A stretch of 12,797 nucleotides of DNA from Solirubrobacterales bacterium (GCA_013696535.1 JACCYI010000059.1:1-12797), one strand, 5' to 3'; shown: positions 1 through 7,405, counted from the first letter of the stretch. Translations and numbers: made by a program. Notes: a model not told the origin generated them from the sequence alone.

Positions 1-254
1 GGCGTGCCCGTGGGCTGATCAACCGGTTCCAGCGCGAGAACAACACCCTGGCTCCCTCCGCTTATCCGCAGGTCGCCGCGCTGACGGGCCCGATGCGCTC
101 GACGGCGGTCGAGCGCGACGACCCTGACGGGCTCAACCTGTGGGCCGGCCAGGCGCACGCCCTGGCGCGCGACCTACCCGCCGGCGAGCTGGTGACCCGG
201 TGGGGAGCCGACGCGCGCGAGGCCCTGCGCGAGGCCGCCGGGCGATGGCGCTGA
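1..254 (+). CDS. Nitronate monooxygenase, C-terminal fragment (5' end outside window)
   Basis: An open frame from base 3 to the TGA at 252-254 encodes the last 83 residues of a protein whose start lies before the window. The tail contains NRFQRE, then AYPQVAALTGPMRS, then LNLWAGQAH, followed by a closing helix. This order (Asn-Arg-Phe, a Tyr-Pro step, Thr-x-Pro-hydrophobic-Arg, then a WAGQ motif) is typical of the C-terminus of FMN-dependent nitronate monooxygenases (2-nitropropane dioxygenase family). These TIM-barrel enzymes oxidise alkyl nitronates to carbonyl compounds and nitrite, usually as detoxification in the cytoplasm. The catalytic and FMN-binding parts are not visible, so activity cannot be judged. 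The gene converges on the gamma-glutamyltransferase gene with only 6 bases between the two stop codons. Related flavin-dependent enoyl reductases share the fold and are the main alternative. Confidence 0.72.
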   Translation, partial: RARGLINRFQRENNTLAPSAYPQVAALTGPMRSTAVERDDPDGLNLWAGQAHALARDLPAGELVTRWGADAREALREAAGRWR

Positions 255-260
255 TCCGCG

Positions 261-1739
261 TCAGGCGATGACCACCGCTCCGCCGCGCCGCGGGTCGCCG
301 GCCCCTGAGAGCTCACCCGTCACCGGGTCGCGCCGGACCGCCTGGACGCCGCCGAAGAAGAGGTTTCGCTCGCGGAAGTAGGCGAGCGTGCGGCCTTTGA
401 GTGCCGCTTCGTCGATGCCCGGCTCCACGTAGACGAGGCCGTCCTCGAAGTGCAGGCGGGGCGCGTCGACCGCCGCGCGCGGCGCCATCCCGCCGTCGAC
501 CACGTTGACGATGACCTGGACGATCGCCGAGCGGATCCGGTTGGAGCCCGCTGATCCGAGGACGAGCTCCGGAACTCCGTCGCCCAGGACCACGGTCGGC
601 GCCATCATCGACGGCAGCCGCCGACCCGGGGAATGACTGTAGAAGCCGAGCGGCGAAAGGTCCTGCTCGCCCATCATGTTGTTGACGTGGATGCCAGTGC
701 CCGGCACGAGCACCCCGGAGCCCGAGCCGTTCGTGCTGGTCACCGAACACGCCAGCCCATCCGCGTCGAGGGCCGAGACCTGGGTGGTGGAGCCGAGCCG
801 GCCGGCCATGAAGGCGTCGGCGAACCCTGGGTCGGCCAGGCCCGCGACGAAGTCTGGCGTTCGCTCCCCCTGCGCGCGCTCCATGGCGGCCACGAGCGCG
901 GCAGGGCCGCCCCGTCCCGCCCCGCGATCAAGTAGGGCGAGCGCGTAGGCCAGGAGGATCCCACCGGCTGAGGGCGGCGGGTTCGTGACGATCCCACGAC
1001 CGCGGTAGGCGACCCGGACCGGAGTGCGCTGAACCGGGGCGTAGTCGTCGAGGTCCGCCGCGGTGACCGCTCCGCCGCGCGCGGTGATCCACTCCCGCAC
1101 CGCGGAGCCGATGTCCCCGGAGTAGAAGGGAGCCGGGCCGTCGGCGGCGAGCCGCTCGAGCGCGTCGCCGAGCTCGGGGTCGCGATAGGCCTCCCCGATC
1201 CGTGGCGGCCCGCCACTCGCGAAGAGGTGAGCACGCGCCTCGGGCGACGAGCAGACGATGGGTGCGAGGATGTCAAAGAGGTAGGCCTGCTCCGGGGTGA
1301 GCTCGACCCCGTCGCGCGCGAGCGCGATCCCCGGGGCAGCCACCTCGGACAGCGCCATCGTCCCGAACCGCTCGGCCGCGGCGCAGACACCGGCCGGCAT
1401 CCCCCACACACCGCACGAGGCGGCGCCGACGTTGAAGACCTGTACCGCACCCCCGAAGGAGATGTCCACAGGCTCGAGCTCCGCGCTGCGAGAGCCTCCG
1501 GGAGCGGCGACGAAGAAATCGAGCAGCACGGGCTCGCGGCCGGGGCCCGCCACGAGCAGATAGCCCCCGGCGCCGAGGCCGGTGAGCAGCGGCTCAGCCG
1601 TGAAGGAGGCCAGGACGGCCGCCAGAGCGGCGTCGACGGCGTTGCCGCCCGCTCGCAGCACGGACGCCCCCGCCTCGGCGGTGGCCGGGTGCCCGGCGGC
1701 GACGACGCCGCGCACGACGCCGCCCGACGAACCGCGCAC
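261..1739 (-). CDS. ggt: Short gamma-glutamyltransferase (GGT) family N-terminal nucleophile hydrolase
   Basis: The gene encodes 492 residues, shorter than the 550-580 of secreted GGTs. Family members are made as a proenzyme that self-cleaves before a Thr. They then transfer or hydrolyse gamma-glutamyl groups of glutathione and related compounds. The N-terminus (VAAGHPATAEAGASVLRAGGNAVDAA) is the usual start of the large subunit. GGAVTAADLDDY lies at about residues 222-233. The predicted cleavage point and nucleophile is Thr318 in GSTTQVSALDADG, followed by NGSGSG, NNMMGE and GSAGSNRIR (395-402). The residue after the Thr pair is Gln rather than the common His. No signal peptide or membrane segment is visible, so a cytoplasmic enzyme is likely. 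The chosen GTG at 1739 shares one base with the ftsZ stop codon (TAGTG), which suggests translational coupling. A second in-frame GTG at 1715 gives an N-terminus starting at RGVVAAGHP and is also plausible. The substrate is unknown; a GGT-like acylase is possible. Confidence 0.9.
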   Translation of the reverse strand: MRGSSGGVVRGVVAAGHPATAEAGASVLRAGGNAVDAALAAVLASFTAEPLLTGLGAGGYLLVAGPGREPVLLDFFVAAPGGSRSAELEPVDISFGGAVQVFNVGAASCGVWGMPAGVCAAAERFGTMALSEVAAPGIALARDGVELTPEQAYLFDILAPIVCSSPEARAHLFASGGPPRIGEAYRDPELGDALERLAADGPAPFYSGDIGSAVREWITARGGAVTAADLDDYAPVQRTPVRVAYRGRGIVTNPPPSAGGILLAYALALLDRGAGRGGPAALVAAMERAQGERTPDFVAGLADPGFADAFMAGRLGSTTQVSALDADGLACSVTSTNGSGSGVLVPGTGIHVNNMMGEQDLSPLGFYSHSPGRRLPSMMAPTVVLGDGVPELVLGSAGSNRIRSAIVQVIVNVVDGGMAPRAAVDAPRLHFEDGLVYVEPGIDEAALKGRTLAYFRERNLFFGGVQAVRRDPVTGELSGAGDPRRGGAVVIA

Positions 1740-3148
1740 TACCGCGGGATGTACTCCGGGACGTCCACGTCCACCGAGGATCGGCGGGCGTGAGCCGGTG
1801 TGCGCTCGCGCCCCCGGGTCACCCGAGGCTCGCCGATGGGCTCCTCGAAGCGACTCCGTTCCCGGCGTGCCGGCTTGCCGTCGCCGAAGCCCGTGGCGAC
1901 CACGGTGATCCACACCTGGTCCTCGCCGAGCTTCTCGTCGACCATGGCGCCGAAGATGATGTTGGCGTCGGGATGGGCCGCTTCCGCCACGGCCTTGGCC
2001 GCCTCGTTCACCTCCCACAGCGAGAGGTCGCTGCCGCCGGTGATCGACAGCAGGATGGATCGAGCGCCGTCCATGCTCGTCTCGAGCAGCGGGGACGAGA
2101 CGGCCTGCTCGGCCGCTTCGAGCGCGCGCTTGTCGCCCTGCCCCATGCCGATGCCCAGCAGCGCGGGACCGGCCTCGGACATGATGGTGCGGACGTCGGC
2201 GAAGTCCAGGTTGATCAGGCCCGGCAGGACGATGAGGTCTGAGATGCCCTGCACGCCCTGACGCAGAACGTCATCGGCCACGCGGAACGCCTCCATCATC
2301 GATGTGCCCTTGTCGAGCACGGAGAGCAGGCGGTTGTTCGGCACGACGATGAGGGTGTCGACCTCCTGGGCCAACGACTCGATGCCACGCTCGGCCTGCT
2401 GGAGGCGCCGTGAGCCCTCGAAGCCGAACGGCTTGGTGACGATGCCGACGGTGAGCGCGCCGAGCTCACGGGCGATCCGGGCGATGACGGGCGCGGCGCC
2501 CGTCCCGGTCCCGCCACCGGCGCCCGCGGTGATGAAGACCATGTCGGCACCCTTCAGGAGCGCCTTGGTCCGGTCGTAGTCCTCCATCGCCGCCGCACGG
2601 CCGAGGTCGGGGTTCGATCCCGAGCCCAGCCCCCGGGTGAGCTTTGACCCGATGTGAACGGTCACGTCGGCCGCGGACTGCTGCAGGGACTGCAGGTCGG
2701 TGTTGACGGCGAGGAACTCCACGCCGGCGACTTCGGCCTCGACCATCCGGTTGACGGCGTTGACCCCCGCGCCACCGACGCCGACGACCCGCAGCTGCGG
2801 CATGCCGACCGGCTTGGGTTCCGCGTACAGATCGCGCTGCTCCGAGCGGGCATAGACGTCCTCGGGGACGTCGGGTATGTCGGCGACGCCTTCGGACGCC
2901 GGCTCGGGTGGAGTCGGCTCCATGACGTTGGCGGGGATGTCCGCCGAGAAGGCGTGACGCAGACGCTCCTGCGGCGTGGGCACACGCGGGGCCTCGTCGC
3001 GCGCCGGCGCACGGTCGGGCACGGGCTCGACGGCGCTCGGAGCCGGGGTGGCGCGGGCCGGGGCGGCCTCGAGCCCTTCGTCCTCGGTCTTGCGGAACAG
3101 ATTGGCCAGCGGCCCTTCCCGCATGCTCGCTCGCTTACCGCTTCCCAT
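1739..3148 (-). CDS. ftsZ: Cell division protein FtsZ with a long N-terminal extension
   Basis: The gene encodes 469 residues of the tubulin-like GTPase that polymerises into the division ring at midcell. The core begins near residue 118 with [16 protein letters not shown]. It then has [11 protein letters not shown] (173-183), the tubulin signature GGGTGTG (211-217) and the catalytic T7 loop [11 protein letters not shown] (313-323; D315 and D318 correspond to the catalytic acids). [11 protein letters not shown] (374-384) and ANIIFG (395-400) follow. A basic linker leads to the C-terminal tail DVPEYIP, the conserved peptide that binds partners such as SepF or FtsA. Residues 1 to about 117 are an unusual Pro/Glu/Ala-rich, probably disordered extension; most FtsZs have only about 10-15 residues there. 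The ATG at 3148 was chosen because a perfect AAGGAGG stands 9 bases upstream. An ATG at 3124, eight codons later, has no good ribosome site. The gene overlaps the end of parA by 14 bases and the start of ggt by one base. It is not next to the usual murG/murC/ftsQ genes. Confidence 0.97.
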   Translation of the reverse strand: MGSGKRASMREGPLANLFRKTEDEGLEAAPARATPAPSAVEPVPDRAPARDEAPRVPTPQERLRHAFSADIPANVMEPTPPEPASEGVADIPDVPEDVYARSEQRDLYAEPKPVGMPQLRVVGVGGAGVNAVNRMVEAEVAGVEFLAVNTDLQSLQQSAADVTVHIGSKLTRGLGSGSNPDLGRAAAMEDYDRTKALLKGADMVFITAGAGGGTGTGAAPVIARIARELGALTVGIVTKPFGFEGSRRLQQAERGIESLAQEVDTLIVVPNNRLLSVLDKGTSMMEAFRVADDVLRQGVQGISDLIVLPGLINLDFADVRTIMSEAGPALLGIGMGQGDKRALEAAEQAVSSPLLETSMDGARSILLSITGGSDLSLWEVNEAAKAVAEAAHPDANIIFGAMVDEKLGEDQVWITVVATGFGDGKPARRERSRFEEPIGEPRVTRGRERTPAHARRSSVDVDVPEYIPR

Positions 3149-3902
3149 GGGAGAGAACCTCCTTCGCCAGCCGGCGATATGAGTCGGCCGCCGAGCCGTT
3201 GGGCTCATACTTGAGCACGGACATGCCCTTGACCGGGGCCTCCGCGAAGCGGACGGTCTTCTTGATCCGCGACGCGAACACACGATCTCCGAAGTTCTCC
3301 TCCAGCAGCTCGAGCGCCTCCTGGGCGTGGAGCGTCCTGGTGTCGACCAGCGTGGGCAGGATGCCCTCGATGTCGACATCGGGATTGAGGTTCTCGCGGA
3401 TCATCGAAAGCGTGTTCTGCAACTGCAGCAGGCCCCGCATGGACAGATACTCGCACTGCACTGGGACGATCACCTTGTCCGCGGCCGTGAGGGCATTGAT
3501 GGTCAAGAGTCCCAGAGAGGGCGGCGTATCGATGCAGATGAAGTCGTAGTCCTCGCGTATTGGGCGGAAAGCCTTCTCCAGCGAGCGCTCCCGGCCGATC
3601 TTGGTCGACATGGCGATCTCGGCGCCCGCGAGGTCGATCGAGGCGCAGGCTATGTCGATCTCACACGACTGGATGGCCTCGCGGATCGGGACGTCGTGGA
3701 CGAGAACGTCGTACATCGAGGGCTCGACGGTGTCGGGGTCGATGCCTTGGGACATGGTCAGATTGCTCTGGGGGTCCATGTCGACGCACAGCACGCGGTG
3801 ACCCTCCTCGGCGAAGGCGGCCGCGAGGTTGAGCGTCGTGGTCGTCTTCGCGACGCCGCCCTTCTGGTTGGCGAACGCGATGACCTTGGCCGTGCCGGTC
3901 AC
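3135..3902 (-). CDS. parA: Orphan ParA/Soj-family ATPase upstream of ftsZ
   Basis: This is a 255-residue cytoplasmic ATPase of the ParA/MinD superfamily, proteins that form ATP-dependent dimers on DNA or membrane and position cargo. The deviant Walker A is KGGVAKTT (residues 14-21) with signature Lys14 and catalytic Lys19. VDMDPQSN (40-47) is switch I/Walker A', and FICIDTPP (121-128) is Walker B with Asp125. The length and the C-terminus ([15 protein letters not shown]) fit Soj/ParA better than MinD, because no amphipathic membrane helix is evident. The GTG at 3902 is preceded by GGAG with a 6-base gap, and the protein then starts just before the first beta-strand, as expected. No parB, parS-like palindrome or replication gene is nearby. 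Instead, the gene overlaps ftsZ. Orphan ParA-like proteins such as PldP of Corynebacterium and MipZ of Caulobacter act in septum placement, so a division role is inferred. Ordinary chromosome partitioning remains possible. Confidence 0.92.
   Translation of the reverse strand: MTGTAKVIAFANQKGGVAKTTTTLNLAAAFAEEGHRVLCVDMDPQSNLTMSQGIDPDTVEPSMYDVLVHDVPIREAIQSCEIDIACASIDLAGAEIAMSTKIGRERSLEKAFRPIREDYDFICIDTPPSLGLLTINALTAADKVIVPVQCEYLSMRGLLQLQNTLSMIRENLNPDVDIEGILPTLVDTRTLHAQEALELLEENFGDRVFASRIKKTVRFAEAPVKGMSVLKYEPNGSAADSYRRLAKEVLSHGKR
3158..3164 (-). promoter_or_regulatory. Perfect ribosome-binding site for ftsZ inside parA
   Basis: The minus strand reads AAGGAGG, fully complementary to the anti-Shine-Dalgarno core. 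It lies 9 bases before the ATG at 3148 and within the last codons of parA (Lys-Glu-Val). It fixes the ftsZ start and means that ftsZ translation begins before parA translation ends. It is the strongest ribosome site seen in the window. Confidence 0.75.
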
Positions 3903-3908
3903 GAGGTG

Positions 3909-3912
3909 CTCC
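3909..3912 (-). promoter_or_regulatory. Ribosome-binding site deciding the parA start
   Basis: GGAG on the minus strand lies 6 bases before the GTG at 3902. It supports this start over in-frame starts further upstream, which would run through the end of the GGDEF/HD-GYP gene in another frame. Confidence 0.55.
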
Positions 3913-3957
3913 GTTCGGGAGAGTCGGATGAGGTCATCGCAGAGGCGTATTCGCACG

Positions 3958-3985
3958 CCCGCCCGGTTCTCCTCCTCTGGGCGGG
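3958..3985 (-). terminator. GC-rich hairpin after the GGDEF/HD-GYP gene, possible terminator
   Basis: Directly after the stop codon at 3986-3988 there is a perfect 7-bp stem, CCCGCCC (3958-3964) with GGGCGGG (3979-3985), around a 14-base loop. No U-rich tract follows in the direction of transcription, so it may only slow polymerase or may be chance in a GC-rich region. If it works, it would separate the cyclic-di-GMP gene from the parA-ftsZ-ggt cluster. The remaining 3903-3957 would then have to hold a parA promoter, but no convincing -35/-10 pair is visible there. Confidence 0.3.
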
Positions 3986-6184
3986 TCACGCGGCGACGAA
4001 GGCGGGCGGTGCCTGCTCGCCGACCGTGGCGAGGAAGGCGGCCACCACGTCGGGATCGAACTGCGTGCCGGTGCACCGCGCGAGCTCCGCCGCGGCCTGC
4101 TCAGCGGTCAGCGCGGATCTGTACGGACGGCCCGCGGTCATCGCCTCGTAGGCGGCCACGACGGCGAGCACACGGGCCTCCAGCGGTATCTCGCTGCCCG
4201 GAAGACCGCTCGGGTAGCCGCCGCCGTCCAGGCGTTCGTGGTGCGCGAGCACCCATGCGGCCACGTCGGCCAGGCCGGCGTTGGCGAGGATCCTGGCCCC
4301 GAGCTCGGGATGGCGTCGCATCTCGGACCACTCGGCCGCGTCAAGCTGCGACGGCTTGCGCAGGATGGCATCCGAGATCCCGACCTTGCCGACGTCGTGC
4401 AGCACGCCCGCGATCCGCAGCCGCTCGACGCGCTGCGGGTCGAGTTCCAGGCGCCGCCCGGTCAGCTCGGCGTACCCGCCGACCGTGCGGGAGTGGCGCG
4501 CGGTCGCGTCGTCGCGAAGGTCCAGGGTCTCGGCGAGCAGAAGGACGGCGCCGAGTTGATCCCCCGAGCCGCCGGGCACGGTCAACTCGGCCAGGAGGGC
4601 GTCGATGGTCTCTGCATGGTGGACCACGGCGCGGTCACGCCCGGATCGCTTGGCGACCGACAGCGCGCGGTCGGCTTCGCGCAAGAGGTTCGTCGGCTGA
4701 GTACCGGCGGCGATGCCCACGGAGACCGTGAGCCCGTGTGGCAGCCGCGAGAAGCTCTCCCGCGTTGCGCGCAGCAGCTCCTGGGCCAGGGCGAGGCCGG
4801 TGGCCGCGTCGGCGCCCGGAAGCACGAGGGCGAACTCCTCCCCGCCGAGTCGGACGGCGAGGTCGCTGGTACGCACAAGCCTCTCGAGCAGGCGGGCGAA
4901 GGCGACGAGCGTCTCGTCGCCCGCATCATGGCCGAGCTGGTCGTTGATCCGCTTGAAGTGATCGAGATCGCAGACCAGGAGCGCCATCTCGTCCGCGTCG
5001 GAGCCCGCCAGGAAGGCTTCGAGCGCACGGCGATTGGCCAGCGCCGTCAGAGGATCGCGCTCGGCGAGCTCGCGCATCCGCTCCAGCCGCCCGGCGGCTT
5101 CGAGGGCGCTCATGGCCTGGTCGGCGAAGAGTCGCAGGGCCTGCAGCCGGGCCCGCGTCGGGAGCAGGCGGTCGGACGGGTCGTCAGCGCCGATGATGCC
5201 CGTCAGGGTGCCTGCCTCGTTGGTGAGCGGAACCATCAGCCAGTGATTGCGCCACGCCCTCGGACCCTCTCCATTCATCGTCGAGCGGTAGGTCCGTGGG
5301 GTGCCTTCGGGCGCGAGACGCTCGACGGTGGGGCCGTCGAGCAGCACACATCCCTCCTTCTGGAGCTCCGGTGCCGTGAGCGCTTCGATCGCCGCCCGCG
5401 GATATGCGGCTTCGAGCGGGCCGGTGCCGGTCGTGTGGCCGACGCTCGAGCGCGCCCGGAAGAAGCCGTCACGGTCGAGCAGGTAGGTCGCCACGATCTC
5501 GAAGCCCAGCGCTCGCCGGATGCCTTGACAGACTTCGGAGAGGACCTCCTGGGTGGAACGGCCGCTGTTCAGCGTGGACGAGACTTCGAGCAGTGTCCTC
5601 GTCGCCGCACGCAATCGGCCGTTGGCCTCGCTGGCTTGGACCTGCTCCACCGCGGCGCCGACGTAGGCGGCTGCCGCCACCAGGATGTCGAGCTCGGTGT
5701 CCGTCGGGCGGCACCCTGAGACCGGCTCGTCCACCGAGAGCACCCCTAGCAGCGCGCCGCGCGAGTCGGTCATCGTGACGAACAGCGCGTCATCGGGATG
5801 CCAGGGATCCGGTCCGGTTCCGGCCCCTGCAGGAGGCACGTACGTGGCGACGTCGTCAAGGCCCCATTCGTGCTCACCGTGACGGAGGTCGTAGGCCCCG
5901 CGGTTGAGATGGCGGTCGTCGAGCAACCCCTCCCAGGAACTTCTGGGCGTCGCCGTGTGCTCAATGGCCGCCCGCGCGGCGGCTGAGCCATGGACGGCGA
6001 CCACGGGGAGGTCGTCCCACGCCGGCCGGTACAGGTTCACGGCCACCGTGGCGAAGCCGAGCGACTCGCCCAGGATGGCGGCGATCGCGGCGAGCGCGTC
6101 CTCACGAGACGCTCCCCGCGCCACCTGCCCGATTCGCAGGAGCGCCTGGAGCTGCCGCACTGCGCCAGCTTCGACTCCCTCCAT
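3986..6184 (-). CDS. GAF-GAF-GGDEF-HD-GYP cyclic-di-GMP signalling protein
   Basis: The gene encodes 732 soluble residues with no signal peptide or membrane helix. Two GAF-like sensor regions come first (about 10-180 and 190-365). They are followed by a GGDEF domain opening at DPLTALANRRALEAF (377-391), with DLDHFKRIND at 406-415 and the active-site motif GGEEF at 447-451. An RxxD inhibitory site (R438-T-S-D441) stands five residues before it, as in feedback-inhibited diguanylate cyclases. The C-terminal HD-GYP domain has H564, HDVGK (596-600), HHERLDGGGYP (648-658) and RPYR (686-689). One feature is odd: where the family has VAD followed by an aromatic residue, this protein reads VVA, so the conserved metal-ligand Asp is Ala677. 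Synthesis of cyclic-di-GMP looks intact, while hydrolysis may be lost or altered. The chosen ATG at 6184 has GGGAG only one base away, so the ribosome site is not ideal. A GTG at residue 9 is an alternative. The gene is divergent from the ArsA-like gene and lies 83 bases upstream of parA. Confidence 0.93.
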   Translation of the reverse strand: MEGVEAGAVRQLQALLRIGQVARGASREDALAAIAAILGESLGFATVAVNLYRPAWDDLPVVAVHGSAAARAAIEHTATPRSSWEGLLDDRHLNRGAYDLRHGEHEWGLDDVATYVPPAGAGTGPDPWHPDDALFVTMTDSRGALLGVLSVDEPVSGCRPTDTELDILVAAAAYVGAAVEQVQASEANGRLRAATRTLLEVSSTLNSGRSTQEVLSEVCQGIRRALGFEIVATYLLDRDGFFRARSSVGHTTGTGPLEAAYPRAAIEALTAPELQKEGCVLLDGPTVERLAPEGTPRTYRSTMNGEGPRAWRNHWLMVPLTNEAGTLTGIIGADDPSDRLLPTRARLQALRLFADQAMSALEAAGRLERMRELAERDPLTALANRRALEAFLAGSDADEMALLVCDLDHFKRINDQLGHDAGDETLVAFARLLERLVRTSDLAVRLGGEEFALVLPGADAATGLALAQELLRATRESFSRLPHGLTVSVGIAAGTQPTNLLREADRALSVAKRSGRDRAVVHHAETIDALLAELTVPGGSGDQLGAVLLLAETLDLRDDATARHSRTVGGYAELTGRRLELDPQRVERLRIAGVLHDVGKVGISDAILRKPSQLDAAEWSEMRRHPELGARILANAGLADVAAWVLAHHERLDGGGYPSGLPGSEIPLEARVLAVVAAYEAMTAGRPYRSALTAEQAAAELARCTGTQFDPDVVAAFLATVGEQAPPAFVAA

Positions 6185-6262
6185 TCTCCCGGTATCGGCC
6201 GAAGCGCGCCGGGATTGAGCCGAAGCCGGTCGGTTGGCGCACGCAGATGGCAGGATGGCCGC
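6185..6262. promoter_or_regulatory. Divergent intergenic region with a 21-bp-spaced direct repeat
   Basis: This 78-base gap separates the starts of the GGDEF/HD-GYP gene (minus) and the ArsA-like gene (plus) and must hold both promoters. GCCGAAGC occurs twice in the same orientation, at 6198-6205 and 6219-6226. The copies are 21 bases apart start to start, two helical turns, which is a spacing compatible with a dimeric regulator. No clear -35/-10 box could be assigned to either gene. Confidence 0.3.
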
Positions 6263-7405
6263 GTGAGCGGCACGAGCGTCGCCGATCTCCTGGTCGGCAA
6301 GCGGATGATCATCTGCGCGGGTCCGGGCGGCGTCGGCAAGACGACGACCGCCGCGGCGGTCGCCATGGGAATGGCGTCGCGCGGCCTGAGGGTGGCGGTC
6401 GTCACCATCGACCCGGCAAGGCGACTGGCCAACTCGCTCGGGCTCGACACGCTCTCGAACGAGCCGGCGCTCGTGGATCCCGTGCGGTTCACGCAGCATG
6501 GCGTCGAGATGCGCGGAGAGTTGTGGGCGATGATGCTCGATGCCAAGCGCACCTTCGACGCGCTCATCGAACGCCTCGCCCCCGACGACCGCACGCGCGA
6601 TGAGATCCTCGCCAACCGCATCTACTCCCAGATCTCGAGCGCAGTGGCCGGATCGCAGGAGTTCACCGCAATCGCCAAGCTCTACGAGCTCGACTCGGAC
6701 GGCCGGTTCGACCTCATCGTGCTGGACACCCCTCCGTCGCGCGATGCGCTGGATTTCCTCGACGCCCCGGACCGGCTGACGGGGTTCTTCCAGGGCCGGG
6801 CGATCCGGATGTTCCTCAGGCCCGCCGGCTTGAGCGGCAAGCTCTTCGGTCGCGGCACGAGTGTCGTATTCGCGCTGCTCAAGCGCGTGACGGGAGTCGA
6901 CCTCCTCCAGGACCTATCGGTGTTCTTCCGGTCGCTGGGCGGGATGATCGACAGCTTCAGCGAGCGAGCGGCTCGGGTCAAGGCGCTGCTCCGCGACCCC
7001 GGAACGACCTTCTTGCTGGTCACCTCACCCGAGCGTGAGCCCGTCGCGGAGGCCATCCACTTCCACCGCAAGCTGATCGAGGCGGACATGCCGTTCGGCG
7101 GCCTGGTCGTCAACCGCCTGCGCGAGGCCGATGGCTTGGGGGCCGACGGAGGCCAGCCCGCAGGTCTGGCGGAGACGATCGGTGACGAACTTGCCCGGCG
7201 CGTCGCGCTCTCGGCCGCCGGGCTCTCCCGACTCGCGGCGCGCGACGCGCAGAACGTGGAGCGCCTGCGAGACACGCTCGGCGGTGCGCCGACCGTGCTC
7301 GTTCCGCAACTCGAGGACGACGTGCATGACGTGGAAGGGCTGGCTCGAGTACTCGAGTACCTGTTCTCGGGGGTTGAGGGCCGAACGTCGACTTCGGCTG
7401 GGTAG
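6263..7405 (+). CDS. ArsA/Get3-like ATPase
   Basis: This is a 380-residue cytoplasmic P-loop ATPase of the ArsA family (arsenite pump subunit and Get3 relatives). The N-terminus carries CAGPGGVGKTTTAAAVA (18-34; Lys26 is the catalytic lysine). VVTIDPARRL (46-55) is in the place of the ArsA switch DPAHSL. LIVLDTPPSRDALDFLDAP (151-169) is the Walker B/switch II region, and LVVNRL (281-286) is the base-recognition strand. The first lysine of the ArsA-type loop (GKGGVGKT) is Pro here, so the intradimer signature lysine is missing. There are no arsenite-binding cysteines and no ars genes nearby, so arsenic export is unlikely. In mycobacteria two such genes lie side by side (Rv3679-Rv3680) and form a complex. 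Here only one is seen, because the upstream neighbour is divergent. The GTG at 6263 is used with AGGA 7 bases upstream. An ATG at 6255 is out of frame. The real cargo is unknown. Confidence 0.88.
   Translation: MSGTSVADLLVGKRMIICAGPGGVGKTTTAAAVAMGMASRGLRVAVVTIDPARRLANSLGLDTLSNEPALVDPVRFTQHGVEMRGELWAMMLDAKRTFDALIERLAPDDRTRDEILANRIYSQISSAVAGSQEFTAIAKLYELDSDGRFDLIVLDTPPSRDALDFLDAPDRLTGFFQGRAIRMFLRPAGLSGKLFGRGTSVVFALLKRVTGVDLLQDLSVFFRSLGGMIDSFSERAARVKALLRDPGTTFLLVTSPEREPVAEAIHFHRKLIEADMPFGGLVVNRLREADGLGADGGQPAGLAETIGDELARRVALSAAGLSRLAARDAQNVERLRDTLGGAPTVLVPQLEDDVHDVEGLARVLEYLFSGVEGRTSTSAG

Noticed and set aside
1740..2018. Upstream extension of the GGT gene into ftsZ, adding 93 residues
   Set aside because: The extra residues are out-of-frame ftsZ sequence rich in Arg/Gly. 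GGT homology begins right after the GTG at 1739.
3149..3379. Upstream extension of ftsZ by 77 codons into parA
   Set aside because: The added part is out-of-frame parA sequence. The perfect ribosome-binding site points to the ATG at 3148.
3135..3902. ParA as evidence for a nearby replication origin or plasmid
   Set aside because: No parB, dnaA, rep gene or parS-like cluster is present; the surrounding genes are ordinary chromosomal genes.
3327..4151. A 274-codon plus-strand frame opposite parA
   Set aside because: It is antisense to a ParA gene with intact motifs, has no recognisable domain, and crosses the end of the next gene.
4238..5719. A 493-codon open frame on the plus strand across the GGDEF/HD-GYP gene
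   Set aside because: It is antisense to a gene with clear domains. Its translation is Arg/Gly/Gln-rich without motifs, and long antisense frames are common in DNA of this G+C content.
6185..6499. Upstream extension of the GGDEF/HD-GYP protein by 105 codons
   Set aside because: It would run antisense through the P-loop region of the ArsA-like gene and leave no room for a divergent promoter.
6263..7405. Arsenic resistance operon
   Set aside because: There are no arsB, arsC, arsR or arsD genes around, and the ATPase lacks the paired cysteines that bind arsenite in ArsA.
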